Positions 33,241 through 34,059 of a DNA stretch of 34,059 nucleotides are shown here, in pieces. Numbering within the stretch: position 1 is the first letter of the stretch; the number at the start of each line of letters is the position of its first letter. The notes beneath the pieces are model-generated. The model made no database searches, was not told the origin of the DNA, and saw nothing but the letters and a program-made list of their open reading frames with translations. The position numbers and the translations under genes are program-made. The DNA lies in assembly GCA_910579485.1 (NCBI GenBank), contig CAJTVO010000022.1, forward strand, positions 1 to 34,059. The letters run 5' to 3'. This stretch comes from an uncultured Oscillospiraceae bacterium (GTDB taxonomy: Bacteria; Bacillota; Clostridia; Oscillospirales; Oscillospiraceae).

Positions 33241-33438
33241 CACCCCTTCAAAGGGCTATCTATGGTTATATTAGCATACGAGTAAGAGAATATCAAGTAG
33301 ATACATAGAAAAATTTGCATAACAAATAGACCAATTTACTTGGTCTCAAAAAAACTGCTGATTAGTTGCACAAAAACATGCAACTGCTTGATAAAAAATA
33401 ATAGGACCAAAGGCCGTTGCTTCCTGATTACCACGGAA
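33226..33438. other. Candidate invertible promoter segment (about 0.2 kb)
   Basis: The DNA between the spacers of two oppositely oriented sites. It holds a promoter at 33268-33296 now facing left, a hairpin AGACCAA/TTGGTCT (33328-33346) close to its centre, and GTTGCA/TGCAAC (33365-33384). I see no convincing right-facing promoter in this orientation. Flipped, the promoter would have its -35 near 33368 and its -10 near 33391, reading into the TM2 gene at 33474. Confidence 0.7.
33268..33296 (-). promoter_or_regulatory. Promoter inside the candidate invertible segment
   Basis: Minus-strand TTGATA (33291-33296), 17-bp spacer, TAATAT (33268-33273). In this orientation it would transcribe into the 3' end of the recombinase gene, antisense. 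Confidence 0.65.
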
Positions 33439-33463
33439 CAAAAATTCCGTGATAATCAGGAAG
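33420..33463. repeat. Candidate recombination site R, overlapping the TM2 gene RBS
   Basis: Arms CTTCCTGATTACCACGGAA (33420-33438) and TTCCGTGATAATCAGGAAG (33445-33463) match in 18 of 19 positions around spacer CAAAAA, the reverse complement of the site L spacer. The last bases of the right arm are part of the AAGGAG (33461-33466) of the next gene. Confidence 0.8.
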
Positions 33464-33473
33464 GAGAAAGAAA

Positions 33474-33923
33474 ATGTTTTGTCAAAAATGCGGCGCGGAG
33501 ATTGCGAATGATGCAAAGATGTGCTCCAATTGTGGTGCTTTACAGGGGAACGCAAAATTTTGCCAGCATTGCGGTGAAGCCATTGACGCCGACTGCGTTG
33601 TTTGCCCCAGGTGCGGGAAGCAAGTCCAGCAGCTTAAGCAGGAACAGTCCCAGCCCCAGGTCGTTATCAATAACACGAATACAAATACTGTGAATGCTTC
33701 GGCTAACGCTAATGCCGGCGGAGGTCCGATGGGACGTCCTAAAAACAAGTGGGTAGCGCTTTGCCTGTGCATATTCCTTGGGATGCTGGGGGCGCATAAA
33801 TTCTATGAGGGCAGAGTTGGAATGGGGATTCTTTACCTGTTTACAGGCGGCCTGTTTGCAATTGGCATCATTATTGATGTAATCAGCATTTTGGCAAAGC
33901 CAAATCCGTATTATGTCTATTGA
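33474..33923 (+). CDS. Zinc-ribbon TM2-domain membrane protein
   Basis: A 149-residue protein. Two N-terminal zinc ribbons use C3-C6-C17-C20 and C30-C33-C44-C47. A Gln/Asn-rich linker (about 52-88) leads to a TM2 domain (about 91-143): two hydrophobic helices with LGMLGAHKFYEGRVGMGILY between them, the conserved TM2 turn. TM2 proteins are common and mostly uncharacterised; no enzymatic role can be given. AAGGAG seven bases before the ATG lies directly beside recombination site R. In the present orientation no good promoter faces it, so expression may depend on inversion. Confidence 0.92.
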   Translation: MFCQKCGAEIANDAKMCSNCGALQGNAKFCQHCGEAIDADCVVCPRCGKQVQQLKQEQSQPQVVINNTNTNTVNASANANAGGGPMGRPKNKWVALCLCIFLGMLGAHKFYEGRVGMGILYLFTGGLFAIGIIIDVISILAKPNPYYVY

Positions 33924-33968
33924 GATAAAAATATGAGACGAAAAACGGCTTTTTGCATAAGCATTTTA

Positions 33969-34000
33969 AGGAGGCCCCGGGCAGCCGCCCGGGGCCTCCT
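33969..34000. terminator. Terminator-like hairpin
   Basis: Perfect 14-bp arms AGGAGGCCCCGGGC (33969-33982) and GCCCGGGGCCTCCT (33987-34000), 4-base loop. No long T-run follows on either strand; it lies between the convergent TM2 gene and the partial gene at the right edge. Confidence 0.75.
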
Positions 34001-34032
34001 GCTATTTGCATTGCTTGATGATGAAAAGCGGC

Positions 34033-34059
34033 TTACTCCTCCGCCATGGCCTTGGCCTC
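34033..34059 (-). CDS. 3' end of an unidentified gene (cut by the window)
   Basis: Minus-strand reading gives EAKAMAEE followed by TAA (34033-34035). High GC, typical codons and a hairpin 32 bases downstream support a real gene entering from the right. Eight residues are too few to name it. Confidence 0.45.
   Translation of the reverse strand, partial: EAKAMAEE

Overview
The window is GC-rich chromosomal DNA with strong AGGAGG-type ribosome binding sites and sigma-A promoters (TTGACA-like and TATAAT-like boxes, nearly always 17 bp apart). The gene set (flavodoxin-like proteins, DUF378, Sel1, a lipase-like protein, bL19, a CUT1 sugar importer, a Gram-positive lipoprotein) points to a gut-type Clostridia member, probably Oscillospiraceae (Flavonifractor/Lawsonibacter/Oscillibacter-like). 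This assignment is inference from gene style; no rRNA gene is present.

Layout. 1-139: palindromic dispersed repeat. 140-2016: radical SAM DNA-repair-type gene plus a SnoaL-like gene, divergent from a TetR gene followed by two flavodoxin-like genes (2032-3887); both promoters carry related operator-like repeats. 3977-7383: MFS exporter (-), Sel1 protein (+) and secreted lipase-like protein (-). 7595-9993: degenerate chemoreceptor-like protein, DUF378 protein, a second copy of the dispersed repeat, and rplS. 10093-11954: a three-gene minus-strand operon (GNAT, small membrane protein, ferredoxin-nitroreductase) preceded by an 18-codon leader peptide and an intrinsic terminator, a probable attenuator. 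11960-14930: an AT-rich island with a secreted papain-like peptidase, a tiny membrane protein and gene debris. 14931-15899: D-cysteine desulfhydrase-like gene.

16076-28266 is a 12-gene minus-strand muropeptide/amino-sugar salvage operon: lipoprotein, two permeases, tandem GNAT, PIG-L deacetylase, murQ, esterase, anmK, namZ, nagZ, BadF-type GlcNAc/MurNAc kinase (murK-like) and DUF624. It is divergent from an RpiR/MurR-like regulator (28575-29420), and a perfect 19-bp palindrome lies between them. NamZ and NagZ have no signal peptide, so saccharides seem to be imported by the ABC system and dismantled inside the cell. AnmK handles anhydro-MurNAc, the murK-like kinase handles MurNAc/GlcNAc, and MurQ makes GlcNAc-6-P. 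An ABC ATPase is missing.

29535-32283 holds an ion-transporter-superfamily permease and an NSS-family symporter, divergently transcribed. The most unusual locus is at the right end (32334-33923): a complete tyrosine recombinase, then two inverted 26-bp sites shaped like recombinase core sites (two inverted 10-bp arms around a 6-bp spacer), enclosing about 0.2 kb with a good promoter that now points away from the downstream zinc-ribbon/TM2 membrane-protein gene. Inversion would aim the promoter at that gene and also break a hairpin that overlaps its ribosome binding site. I read this as a candidate phase-variation switch. The window ends in the 3' tip of an unidentified minus-strand gene.
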